From positions 1 to 64,000 of the forward strand of contig NZ_JAKGUE010000005.1 of assembly GCF_021568795.1 (NCBI RefSeq): a DNA stretch of 64,000 nt, in the 5' to 3' direction. Of the stretch, positions 54,785-63,133 are shown piece after piece; the stretch's first letter is position 1, and every line of letters begins with the position of its first letter. Under the pieces are notes generated by a model. The model worked only from the letters and a program-made list of their open reading frames with translations. It was not told where the DNA came from and searched no databases. Made by a program: the position numbers and the translations under genes. The stretch comes from Dethiosulfovibrio faecalis (GTDB lineage Bacteria > Synergistota > Synergistia > Synergistales > Dethiosulfovibrionaceae).

Positions 54785-55483
54785 CTAAAGTTCCCTCAGA
54801 TCCGCCACTATGCGGGTTTTATCGGCGGTCTGGGCATCCACGTCCTTTACCACCCTGGCTGGGATACCGGCCACCACTACTCCGGGAGGAACGTCCTTGG
54901 TGACTATGGCTCCGGCCGCCACCACAGAACGGGCTCCGACCCTCACTCCCTCGAATATGACGGCGTTGGCCCCCACCAGGACGTCGTCCTCCACCACCAC
55001 AGGCAGGGCGCTAGGGGGCTCTATGACTCCGGCCAGCACCGCTCCGGCACCGATATGACAGTTCTTCCCCACCGTGGCCCGACCTCCAAGCACGGCGTTC
55101 ATGTCTATCATGGTGCCCTCTCCTATCACCGCTCCGATGTTTATGACAGCCCCCATCATGACGACGGCCCCTCTGTCTATCTCCACCATATCGCGGATGA
55201 TCGCACCGGGCTCTATTCTGGCCTCGTATCTGGTCAGGTCCGCCATCGGCACGGCCGAGTTTCTGGCCTCGACCTCGACCTCGAAATCGTCGATGCGGTC
55301 CGAGTTGGCCTCCAAAAAGGCCATAACCTCGGCTCTGTCTCCCTTGACGACGCCGAACTCGGATCCTCCGACGAAACGGAGATCGCCCCAGTTCAGCCCA
55401 TCCAGTTTGCCGGAGAGAAAAACCCTGACCGGCGTTTTCTTGACCGACTCCTTTATTAGTCGGATCACCTCTTCAGTGCGCAT
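54785..55483 (-). CDS. dapH: Tetrahydrodipicolinate N-acetyltransferase
   Basis: 232 residues. It acetylates tetrahydrodipicolinate, which commits DAP synthesis to the acetylase branch. An N-terminal DapH_N domain (about 1-85, ending near [17 protein letters not shown]) is followed by a left-handed beta-helix of hexapeptide turns ([31 protein letters not shown]). Length and the N-terminal domain distinguish it from the longer succinyltransferase DapD. It overlaps the end of dapB by 19 bases. Confidence 0.93.
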   Translation of the reverse strand: MRTEEVIRLIKESVKKTPVRVFLSGKLDGLNWGDLRFVGGSEFGVVKGDRAEVMAFLEANSDRIDDFEVEVEARNSAVPMADLTRYEARIEPGAIIRDMVEIDRGAVVMMGAVINIGAVIGEGTMIDMNAVLGGRATVGKNCHIGAGAVLAGVIEPPSALPVVVEDDVLVGANAVIFEGVRVGARSVVAAGAIVTKDVPPGVVVAGIPARVVKDVDAQTADKTRIVADLREL

Positions 55484-56115
55484 CGAACGACCTCCTCGAA
55501 ATCGTAAAGTCCCGGCTCGCTATCCAGGGCGAAACGAGCCGCCCTGTAGGCTCCCATGGCGAATACCTTTCTGGACAGTGCCCTGTGTCCGAAGGACAGA
55601 ACCTCCCCCTCGTTGGCGAAGGATACGGAGTGATCCCCGGGAACTCCGCCGAGCCTGAGCGAGTGGGTGGGGCAATCCCTGCCGACAGCGTCTTTAAGTA
55701 GAATGGCGGTACCGGAAGGGGCGTCCACCTTGTGTACGTGGTGGGTCTCGCATATCTCGACATCCCAGTCATCGAGGGCGGCGGAATAATCCCTAAGGAC
55801 CATCTTCAACAGTCCGATGCCCATGGAAAAGTTGTATCCCTGGACCACCGGTACGGTCCTAGCCAGGTCGGCCAGGGCCTCGAAATGCCTCTCCTTCAGC
55901 GCCGTTGTGCCGAGGACCAGGGCCGACCGATATTCCCTGCATATGCCCATGGTCCTCTCCAGAGCCTCGGGACGAGAGAAGTCGACCATCACCTCCGGCC
56001 GGTCGAGAACGGCCTCGTCCTCCAGGGACACTGTGGCCACACAGTCGTCCGGGCCGAATACCTCCAGCAGCTCTCGCCCCATCCGGCCGGATGCCCCGGT
56101 TATTCCGTACTTCAT
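55465..56115 (-). CDS. dapB: 4-hydroxy-tetrahydrodipicolinate reductase
   Basis: 216 residues, shorter than the usual 240-270. It reduces the DapA product with NAD(P)H. The N-terminal nucleotide loop is [13 protein letters not shown], and the catalytic motif [15 protein letters not shown] has the conserved His and Lys. The shortening lies in the N-terminal domain between the Rossmann loop and [10 protein letters not shown]. It starts one base after dapA ends and overlaps dapH. Confidence 0.94.
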   Translation of the reverse strand: MKYGITGASGRMGRELLEVFGPDDCVATVSLEDEAVLDRPEVMVDFSRPEALERTMGICREYRSALVLGTTALKERHFEALADLARTVPVVQGYNFSMGIGLLKMVLRDYSAALDDWDVEICETHHVHKVDAPSGTAILLKDAVGRDCPTHSLRLGGVPGDHSVSFANEGEVLSFGHRALSRKVFAMGAYRAARFALDSEPGLYDFEEVVRCALKR

Positions 56116-56116
56116 A

Positions 56117-56995
56117 TCAGAGACCCAGTTCGTCCATCAGGCAGTCTAGGCCGTCTCTGGCTTTCTCCGACAGGGGTACCAGAGGCAGGCGTATCTCCTG
56201 AGAGCAATAGCCGAGACGGGCCACCGCGTACTTGACCGGTATGGGATTGGTCTCCACGAAAAGCCCCTTCATCATGGGGAAGAGTTTCATATGGGCCTTT
56301 CTGGCCGCAGGCAGATCCTCGTCCAGGACGGATCTGATCATGGTCGAGGTCTCTCGGGGAACCACGTTGGACAGAACGGAGATCACTCCGTCCCCTCCGC
56401 TGCAGACCAGGTGGAAGGCCTGGTCGTCGTTGCCAGAGTAGACCTTGAACTCCGGACGGACCTTCTTGACCCTCCGTATGAGGTCGTCCACCTGGGCCAT
56501 GTCGCCGCTGGCCTCCTTGATTCCTGCGACGTTTTCCAGATCCGCCAGTCTCAGGACCGTATCGGGATGGATGTTGCATCCCGTGCGTCCCGGGACGTTG
56601 TATATCACCATCGGTATGGATATGGCCTTGGCCACCTCCCGAAAATGACGATAGAGCCCCTCCTGTGTGGGCTTGTTGTAATAGGGGGTTACGACCAAGA
56701 CGCCGTCCGCTCCCAGCTCCTGGGCCCTCAAGCTGGACGACACCGCATGATCCGTCGAGTTGCTGCCGGTTCCCACTATCACAGGGACCCTGCCTGCCGC
56801 AGCAGCGACGGCACAGGAGATTATCTCCGTCCTCTCCTCCTCGGAGACCGAAGGAGCCTCCCCTGTCGTGCCGAGGACGATCAGGGCCTCCACACCGCCC
56901 TCTATCTGAAACTCTATGAAACGACGAAAGGATTCCTCGTCGAAACGCCCCTCGGCAAAGGGGGTTACCAAAGCCGTTCCGGTTCCTCTGAACAT
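56117..56995 (-). CDS. dapA: 4-hydroxy-tetrahydrodipicolinate synthase
   Basis: 292 residues. It condenses pyruvate with aspartate semialdehyde, the first committed step of DAP and lysine synthesis. The pyruvate-binding Lys lies in VAGIKEASGD, the Tyr in MVIYNVPGRTG, and the GTTGEAPSVSEEER block is typical. GAGGAGGAA precedes the ATG by a normal distance. It is the first gene of the five-gene operon controlled by the T-box leader. Confidence 0.96.
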   Translation of the reverse strand: MFRGTGTALVTPFAEGRFDEESFRRFIEFQIEGGVEALIVLGTTGEAPSVSEEERTEIISCAVAAAAGRVPVIVGTGSNSTDHAVSSSLRAQELGADGVLVVTPYYNKPTQEGLYRHFREVAKAISIPMVIYNVPGRTGCNIHPDTVLRLADLENVAGIKEASGDMAQVDDLIRRVKKVRPEFKVYSGNDDQAFHLVCSGGDGVISVLSNVVPRETSTMIRSVLDEDLPAARKAHMKLFPMMKGLFVETNPIPVKYAVARLGYCSQEIRLPLVPLSEKARDGLDCLMDELGL

Positions 56996-57062
56996 CTCTC
57001 CATTCCTCCTCTCGAATTTCGGGACCCTCCGGGATCCCAGTAAATGATATCCCTATTATACG

Positions 57063-57095
57063 AAAAAAGCTCGCCCCCGAAATAGGGACGAGCTT
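57063..57095 (-). terminator. Second T-box terminator
   Basis: AAGCTCG/CGAGCTT with inner CCC/GGG pairing is followed by six T residues on the minus strand. Its 5' arm contains CTCGTCCCT, the partner of the second T-box core. Confidence 0.85.
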
Positions 57096-57171
57096 GAGCC
57101 CGCGGTACCACCCTGATTGGACGATCGGAAGTATCACCGGGGAGATCCCGCAAAGGTCTGTCCTAAAGACA

Positions 57172-57200
57172 AGGCCCGTCCCTCGTCGAGGGACGGGCCT
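57172..57200 (-). terminator. First T-box terminator
   Basis: A perfect 13-bp stem, AGGCCCGTCCCTC with complement, loop GAC, followed by TTGTCTTT on the minus strand. It lies 4 bases after the first T-box core. Confidence 0.8.
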
Positions 57201-57471
57201 AAAACCCGCGGTACCACCCTGGTTGAGCATCTTCCGACGCCCCGCTTACGGCCCTGTGACGGGAGCCTCCCGGAGAGCTTACTACGACGACCTCCGTAAA
57301 GATCGCCTTTCGGCCTCGGCTCGCCGGACCTTATCCCCCGAAACGACGTCTCAGGTCCCTTCCAGCCGATGGAGACCTCTCTCTGGCAAAACGTCTTACG
57401 TCGCAGGGGCTTCCGGTTCATCGCCTTTGACGGTATGCTTGTGTAACTCCGATATCCGGAGATTTCCGAGA

Positions 57472-57500
57472 ATTATATACGCCTATATATGTGAAGTCAA
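57472..57500 (-). promoter_or_regulatory. Sigma-70 promoter of the T-box/dap operon
   Basis: Minus-strand TTGACT and a perfect TATAAT are exactly 17 bases apart. The promoter lies in the gap shared with the divergent M20 gene, whose start codon is 19 bases from its -35 box. Confidence 0.85.
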
Positions 57501-57518
57501 GTGGAAAGGATGAGATAA

Positions 57519-58712
57519 ATGGATACCATGGTTCAGGCCAGAGAGCTCAGCAGTTGGCTCATCGATCTTCGCCGGGAGATACACCGTAGACCGGGGCTGG
57601 ATTTCGACCTGGAGGAGACGGCTCTGCTTGTAGAGAGAGAGCTCGACGAGATGGGAATACCGTTCAGAAGGCACGCCGGAACCGGGATAGCCGGAAGAAT
57701 AGAGGGAAACTCCAAGGGGCCTACCGTTCTTCTCAGAGCGGACATGGACGGGCTGCCTGTAAAGGAACTGACCGGTCGACCTTACTCGTCGGAGATCCCG
57801 GGAGTCATGCACGCCTGCGGACACGACGGACACACCGCCTGCCTGCTAGGGGCGGCGAAACTGCTGAGCTCGGCTAAGGACTCCCTCGAGGGAGATATAC
57901 TGCTGGTTTTTCAACCGGCGGAGGAGACCTCCGGGGGGGCCAAGCCCATGATCGACGACGGCCTGCTGGACCCGGGAAAGCCGCTGGCGGCGCTCGGGCT
58001 TCACGTAAACCCCAACCTGAAGGTCGGAACGGTGGGGATAAACCCGGGGAAGACCATGGCTGCATCGGATATGTTCGACCTGGTGATCAGAGGAGAGGGA
58101 TGCCACGGAGCGGAACCCCACCGCGGACTGGACGCCGTGGCCATAGCCTGCCAGACCGTCACGGCGTTACAGCAGATAGTCAGCAGAAGGACCGACCCGG
58201 TGGAATCGGCTGTATTGACAGTGGGCTCCATCCACGGGGGCAACGGCAGGAACGTGGTTGCCTCAGAGGTCCGTCTGGAGGGAATCATAAGGACGGTGGA
58301 CAGAGACCTCAGGGAAAAGCTGAGGGAGGAGACCGCCAAGATGGCAGTGGAGATCCCTAAAGCCATGGGAGGCGAGGCGGAAATAACCTTCGTGCAGGGA
58401 TATCCTCCTCTGATAAACGACAGGAGGGTCTGTTCCGCCGTCTCCCTTTCGGCCCGATCCATACTGGGCGACGGTTCGGTGATACCGATGGACAATCCTT
58501 CCATGGGAGTCGACGATTTTGCATACTTCGCCGAACTCTGCCCCTCCTGCTATTTCATGCTGGGCGTAGGCAACGGAGGCAAGGGGATATCGGCACCGTT
58601 GCACAGCCCCTATTTCGACCTGGACGAATCGGCCCTCCCCATAGGAGCAGCTATACTCGCCAAATCCGCGGCAACCCTGTTGAAAGAGGGACTCACCGAC
58701 CGAAAGCCTTGA
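57519..58712 (+). CDS. M20 family amidohydrolase, candidate N-acetyldiaminopimelate deacetylase
   Basis: 397 residues, M20D group. Metal ligands are seen in MHACGHDGHTA (Cys/His), PAEETSGGAKPM (Glu-Glu), GLHVNP (His) and the C-terminal LHSPYFDLDE. It lacks a signal peptide. The neighbouring operon encodes the acetylase branch of DAP synthesis, which needs a deacetylase of this family, so that is the best guess; hippurate-type or indole-acetyl-amino-acid hydrolase activity cannot be excluded. AAAGGATGA precedes the ATG. Its 3' end overlaps the convergent HD-GYP gene by 20 bases. Confidence 0.88.
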   Translation: MDTMVQARELSSWLIDLRREIHRRPGLDFDLEETALLVERELDEMGIPFRRHAGTGIAGRIEGNSKGPTVLLRADMDGLPVKELTGRPYSSEIPGVMHACGHDGHTACLLGAAKLLSSAKDSLEGDILLVFQPAEETSGGAKPMIDDGLLDPGKPLAALGLHVNPNLKVGTVGINPGKTMAASDMFDLVIRGEGCHGAEPHRGLDAVAIACQTVTALQQIVSRRTDPVESAVLTVGSIHGGNGRNVVASEVRLEGIIRTVDRDLREKLREETAKMAVEIPKAMGGEAEITFVQGYPPLINDRRVCSAVSLSARSILGDGSVIPMDNPSMGVDDFAYFAELCPSCYFMLGVGNGGKGISAPLHSPYFDLDESALPIGAAILAKSAATLLKEGLTDRKP

Positions 58713-59955
58713 TAAACCGGCCCTTCCAGTCGGACAAGACCGACCATTCCGACGGATCCAGTCTTTTGTCCTCCTCCCTCAGGGCAGAGAAGAACTCCCG
58801 CTTCACCCTCCAGGCCAACCCCTGGAGGGTGGAACCTCCCAAAAGCACGTCCTCGACTCCGAAACTGAAGATATCCCCCAAAGCCCGTCCCTTTAAGGGG
58901 GCCATCAGGGCCAAGGCCCTCCCCCACGGGCTGCCGGAAGGAGTCGATCTGTCCTGGCTGAAGCCCGAACGGGTTACCATGCAGATTTCCCCCCTCTTGA
59001 GGAGGACGAAGCACCCTATCGGGAATGGGACCACCATCCTCTCCAGAAGGGAGAAGGCCTTGGAGTCCAAGGCATCTCCCACGGACTTTCTCATCGTTCG
59101 CAGGACCTCCCAGGGAAGATATCCCGGGCGATAGGGACGGTCGGTGGCTATGGCGTCGTACACGTCGGCCACGGAGGCGAGACGGATTATCTTGGGGATC
59201 CTGTCGCCGGACAGGATATTCTCCCTGTTTCTAGGGCCATATCCCTTGCCGTCCAACCTCTGATGATGGTGGATTATGATACCCCTCGCCATGGGCATCA
59301 CGTTCGGCTGGTTCCTTACGAGCTCCAGTCCATGCCAGGGATGGAGCTTCATCTCCTCCCACTCTTCCTCGTTCAGCATGCCCGGTTTGTTGAGTATCTC
59401 CAGCGGGACCTTCAACTTTCCTATATCGTGTAGAACCGCTCCCAGTCCCATGTTTATACCGTCCTGGAAGGTCCCCAGAGGAAGCCAGCCGTCCTCTATG
59501 GCCTCCCTGTACAGGGCCAGGGACAACACAGCCACGGACCAACAGTGGTCGAAGGTCACCTTGTCCATGTCAGCCACTGCCCTAAGACTGCCCATGGTCA
59601 GGGGACCTCCTTTGGAGAGCTCGGCCATCACCGAAGAAAGCAGATCGGATAAAACCTCGACGTCCTTGACGGAAATGGACATCTTCTCCACCGCATTAGA
59701 GAAGATCGTCTCGACCTTACGCCTGCCCTCCCGCTCCAGCTCGTGAGACAGAAGCCCTGGAGGAGTCTCGGACGGCCCGTCGGAATCGTCCTTTACGTAT
59801 ATCTGCTCGATCTTCTGTCTGCGAATGGCGTTTATCAAAGCCCCCGAGAGAGGGACCCCCTGGGTCACCAAGGGGATTCCTCCTGCGCCGAAGATGGGGC
59901 GTCCCACCACCATACCGGGCTCCAGATCGTCTATGGACGCTATGTATATTGCCAT
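58693..59955 (-). CDS. HD-GYP-type protein with altered GYP motif
   Basis: 420 residues. The first 120 residues resemble the N-terminal domain often found before HD-GYP (SIDDLEPGMVVGRPIF, IEQIYVKDD). The HD-GYP core (about 130-320) has FDHCWSVAVLS, LHDIGKLKVP and HHHQRLDGKGYGPRN; the GYP tripeptide reads GYG. The last 100 residues (FPIGCFVLLKRGEI) are a beta-rich tail. It probably hydrolyses c-di-GMP, though the GYG change makes that uncertain. The ATG at 59955 follows GGGGGT. Confidence 0.88.
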   Translation of the reverse strand: MAIYIASIDDLEPGMVVGRPIFGAGGIPLVTQGVPLSGALINAIRRQKIEQIYVKDDSDGPSETPPGLLSHELEREGRRKVETIFSNAVEKMSISVKDVEVLSDLLSSVMAELSKGGPLTMGSLRAVADMDKVTFDHCWSVAVLSLALYREAIEDGWLPLGTFQDGINMGLGAVLHDIGKLKVPLEILNKPGMLNEEEWEEMKLHPWHGLELVRNQPNVMPMARGIIIHHHQRLDGKGYGPRNRENILSGDRIPKIIRLASVADVYDAIATDRPYRPGYLPWEVLRTMRKSVGDALDSKAFSLLERMVVPFPIGCFVLLKRGEICMVTRSGFSQDRSTPSGSPWGRALALMAPLKGRALGDIFSFGVEDVLLGGSTLQGLAWRVKREFFSALREEDKRLDPSEWSVLSDWKGRFIKAFGR

Positions 59956-60071
59956 CGTAAAAACCCCCAAATATAGCGGTATTATGCACCATCCTAGGAG
60001 ACCGTGCCAGGCCGCTCTCCTTGTTTCCTCGCCTACGATTACAGTATCATATAGGAAAAGGAGGTTTCGCC

Positions 60072-60962
60072 ATGAGAAGATCGTCTAAACCGTTTTTCGC
60101 CTGCCTGGCTGCGATAGTCGCTCTGGTAGCGTCGTTTAGATCCATCGAGGGATCGGATCTCGTGGAACCCCTGATCCTGTGGTCCGACGACAGGATAGTA
60201 GCGACCGGACAGGGCGTCGCTCCGGACTGGGTAGAGTCGCCCGGAAGGGCAAAGCTGCTGGCTCAAAGGGCCGCCATTTTAGACCTCAGGAGAAACCTTC
60301 TGGAGTTCGTAAACGGCATATCCATCCAATCCACGACCACAGTAAAGGACTTCATGGCCTACGACGAGGTAAGGACCTCCGTCGAGGGGAACATAAAGGG
60401 AGTCTCCATAGAGAGAGGTACCTGGGACGGACAGATCTACACCGTCGCAGGAGATCTGCCGATGAAAGACCTTCGAGGAGCGATTGCATCGAAAGTTCCC
60501 GACCTGAAAAGCAGGGAGGTCCCCACCTACGAGGGAAGCGGGTTCGACCGCCTGGTCCTGAACCTCGGGGATCGTCCCTTTAAACCATCCATGATACTCA
60601 CCGTGATGTCAAGATCGGGGAAACAGGTATACGGATCTCCCTTCATGGACAAAGAGTCCTTCATCGATAAAGGCGCGTTCTCCCTTGAAAAGAGCGAGCT
60701 CTCTTCAAGGGGCATATCCTGGGGGATCTCACCGGCCTGGGCCGAGGAGGGCAAGCCTCTGGTCATATCCCACGATATATTTGTCACCCAGGACGGGACA
60801 GTGGTCATATCGGACGAGGCCGCCTCCATCATAGAGGCCAACGGTTTCGACTTCAGAATCCCCTGCGACGTAACGATAATATCGAAAGCCACCGCGGTCA
60901 GGGGGGACTCTGGGAAGCTAAGAGTCGCCAGACAGGTACTGCCCCGCCAGAGGGACAGATGA
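60072..60962 (+). CDS. LPP20-like envelope protein
   Basis: 296 residues. A signal peptide (RRSSKPFFACLAAIVALVASF) is followed by a region similar to the LPP20/FlgT-N-type fold (ATGQGVAPDW ... RAKLLAQRAAILDLRRNLLEFVNGI), which occurs in small outer-envelope proteins, some linked to flagella. A lipobox Cys is absent at the cleavage site. The C-terminal half is beta-rich and not recognised. AAAAGGAGG precedes the ATG. Its stop overlaps the start of the next gene (ATGA), so the two products may work together. Confidence 0.75.
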   Translation: MRRSSKPFFACLAAIVALVASFRSIEGSDLVEPLILWSDDRIVATGQGVAPDWVESPGRAKLLAQRAAILDLRRNLLEFVNGISIQSTTTVKDFMAYDEVRTSVEGNIKGVSIERGTWDGQIYTVAGDLPMKDLRGAIASKVPDLKSREVPTYEGSGFDRLVLNLGDRPFKPSMILTVMSRSGKQVYGSPFMDKESFIDKGAFSLEKSELSSRGISWGISPAWAEEGKPLVISHDIFVTQDGTVVISDEAASIIEANGFDFRIPCDVTIISKATAVRGDSGKLRVARQVLPRQRDR

Positions 60963-63088
60963 GAAATTCCAGATACCTCCGACGTAAGGGACTACTGCTC
61001 CTCATGGTAATGACCTTCGGGACGATAGTGGCGATGTCTCCCATAGATATGTTTATCCGTATGGATAGGTTTCTAATGGACCGTTATTTCGACGCTCTCA
61101 CCCCTCCCGAGATGAGAGACAAGGTCATCCTGGTTCTGGCACAGGAACCTTCCTTCATGGAGCTCGGAGGATGGCCCTGGCCCAGGTCGGTACACGGAAG
61201 ACTTCTAACCCAGCTGAACGAGGCCCGTACCGTAGTGCTGGACATGATATTCCCGGAAAAATCGGTGTCCTGGCAAGACCGCTTCCTGGCAGAAAAGGCC
61301 GCGGAACAGGGAAACTGCGTCGTAGCCTATCACCTGACGGAACAAAACGGAACGATAGAACCGGTGCTGCCATATCGAGATCTAGTCCTATCGGCGAAGT
61401 CTTTCGGAGTAGCCAACGTGGTCCCCGATATCGACGGGCTGTACCGGTTTCTCATACCCCTGTGGACCTTCGAGAAGGGAAGTCAACCGTCGCTTCCTCT
61501 GGCCGCCGCTCTCGCCCACGGAGGAGGGCCTCTGACCATCTCGAAAGAGACAGGACGACCGACTCTCATGCTCGGAGATCGGGCCTTCCCCATAAACGAT
61601 GAAGGAGGCATATGGATAATCCACCGCCCCCTAGGGGATATACCTGTCTACGAGTACTCGGACGTCCTGGCCGGCAGGGTCCCCAAGGACACCTTCGAGG
61701 ACGCCTTGGTCGTCGTAGGAGTAAACGCCGCAGGCCTGGGGATACAGGATACCGTATCCCTCTACAGCCAGGGTGCCATAAGACCGATCCCCGGAGCGTC
61801 GTTTGTAGCCCTCTCCATAGCGACGCTTCTGGACCCTGGCGGCATCCGGTCGGTACCTAGACACTACGAGACCTTGCTGAGCCTTTTCTCCATACTCTGC
61901 TCCGGAGCGATCGGGCTTCTGTCCCCTCCGATATTGAGTTGGGCCATCGTATCCATAATGGTTATCGGCACAACGATAATACCCTTTATCCTGCTCTCTC
62001 TGTGGGGCCTTTGGATCTCTCCCGGGACGGCCGTGGTCCTGGGGCTCTCGTCCTATCTGATATCCGTGGCATACAGACTGTTGGGGCTCTCTAGATCGGC
62101 CAGAATGGGAGCCCTTTACTCCAACCTTCTGGCCTCGATAACCTTCGGAGCCTGGAAGGACGGGGACATGGCGAAATCACCGGAGACGGTTCTGGATCGG
62201 GTTTGGCCGGAGATAAATAAGCTGACCTCCATAAAGTTGATTAAAAAACACGTGCCGCCCCAAGAGATCTCCGAAACCATGAAAAGAGGAGAGGTAATAT
62301 CACAGGACGACGGGACTTCCCTGGTGAAGGTCCCGGGAGACTCGGAAAGATATCATATGTTCATAAAACCGCCCTCGGGATGGAACGGAGTGGTGGAACT
62401 CGGCTGGACCGGAGAGATATCCGAGGAGGATCTCGGAAGCGCCGTCGCGGTGGTCCTGACCGCCTGCTGGTTCTCCGTGGCTCTACAGAGAGAGCAGCAA
62501 CGAGCTCAGGCCATACAGGGGGCCATAAAGGCCATCGTGGCGGCGGTCGACGCCAAGGATCAGGACACCAGAGGACATTCCGACAGGGTCGCCTCTCTAT
62601 CGAGGGACCTGGCCATAGCAATGAACCTCTCGGACGAGTTCGTGAAAGAGCTGTATCTGGGAGCGACCCTGCACGACGTGGGCAAGATAGGCATACCGGA
62701 CGCCATCCTCCAGAAACCGGACAAGCTTACCGAGGAGGAATACGGAAGGATAAAGGAACATCCCTCCATCGGAAGGGATATCATGGCGACAGTGCCTTTG
62801 AGCGAGGTGGCGAAAAAGGCGTTGCTGGAACACCATGAAAAGCTGGACGGGAGCGGATATCCTCTGGGATTGAAGGGGGAGGAGATAAGCCTGGCCGGAA
62901 GGATCGTGGCTGTTGCGGACGCTTTCGACGCCCTCTCCAGCAGAAGATGTTACAAGGAAGGCTGGGATCTTGAGGAGATATTGAAGCTCTTCGACCGAGA
63001 CTCTGAAACCCTTTTCGACTCCGACGTGGTGGAGGCCCTTCATCGGATAGGTCCCTCCTGGTACGAGAAAAACCATAGCGACAGGTAA
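60959..63088 (+). CDS. CHASE2-HD-GYP transmembrane phosphodiesterase
   Basis: 709 residues. TM1 (about 10-30) precedes a large extracytoplasmic CHASE2 domain (about 40-295: ILVLAQEPSFMELGGWPWPRSVHGRLL, VVLDMIFPE), then three membrane helices (about 303-372), a GAF-like linker, and an intact HD-GYP domain (HSDRVASLSRDLA, LHDVGKIGIPD, HHEKLDGSGYPLGLKGEEI). It should hydrolyse c-di-GMP in response to an envelope signal. It is coupled to the LPP20-like gene by an ATGA overlap. Confidence 0.93.
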   Translation: MRNSRYLRRKGLLLLMVMTFGTIVAMSPIDMFIRMDRFLMDRYFDALTPPEMRDKVILVLAQEPSFMELGGWPWPRSVHGRLLTQLNEARTVVLDMIFPEKSVSWQDRFLAEKAAEQGNCVVAYHLTEQNGTIEPVLPYRDLVLSAKSFGVANVVPDIDGLYRFLIPLWTFEKGSQPSLPLAAALAHGGGPLTISKETGRPTLMLGDRAFPINDEGGIWIIHRPLGDIPVYEYSDVLAGRVPKDTFEDALVVVGVNAAGLGIQDTVSLYSQGAIRPIPGASFVALSIATLLDPGGIRSVPRHYETLLSLFSILCSGAIGLLSPPILSWAIVSIMVIGTTIIPFILLSLWGLWISPGTAVVLGLSSYLISVAYRLLGLSRSARMGALYSNLLASITFGAWKDGDMAKSPETVLDRVWPEINKLTSIKLIKKHVPPQEISETMKRGEVISQDDGTSLVKVPGDSERYHMFIKPPSGWNGVVELGWTGEISEEDLGSAVAVVLTACWFSVALQREQQRAQAIQGAIKAIVAAVDAKDQDTRGHSDRVASLSRDLAIAMNLSDEFVKELYLGATLHDVGKIGIPDAILQKPDKLTEEEYGRIKEHPSIGRDIMATVPLSEVAKKALLEHHEKLDGSGYPLGLKGEEISLAGRIVAVADAFDALSSRRCYKEGWDLEEILKLFDRDSETLFDSDVVEALHRIGPSWYEKNHSDR

Positions 63089-63094
63089 GACGTA

Positions 63095-63122
63095 AAACGC
63101 GAGCCCCTAGGGGCTCGCGTTT
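63095..63122. terminator. Terminator between convergent genes
   Basis: A perfect 14-bp palindrome, AAACGCGAGCCCCT with complement, ends in TTT on either strand. Confidence 0.8.
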
Positions 63123-63133
63123 GTAGAGGAACT

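Larger units (their letters stand above)
57063..57465 (-). promoter_or_regulatory. T-box leader (predicted Lys specifier) with duplicated antiterminator/terminator
   Basis: The leader RNA, read leftwards, starts near 57465. Stem I base: GGC (57425-57423) pairs with GCC (57320-57318), then a GA/kink-turn-like loop (GATGAA opposite CGA), CCGGA (57416-57412) with UCCGG (57328-57324), and a loop with GAU-AAG-G, so AAG (Lys) at 57332-57330 is the likely specifier. The distal part carries CCAGAGAGAGG and GGCUGGAA, common in T-box stem I. The T-box core AGGGTGGTACCGCGGG occurs twice, at 57220-57205 and 57114-57099, each followed by a terminator whose 5' arm has CGTCCCT. Uncharged tRNA should favour read-through into dapA. 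Confidence 0.85.

Noticed and set aside
57172-57200. Perfect palindrome as recombination site
   Set aside because: It is the terminator of the first T-box module, with the expected CGTCCCT in its 5' arm.
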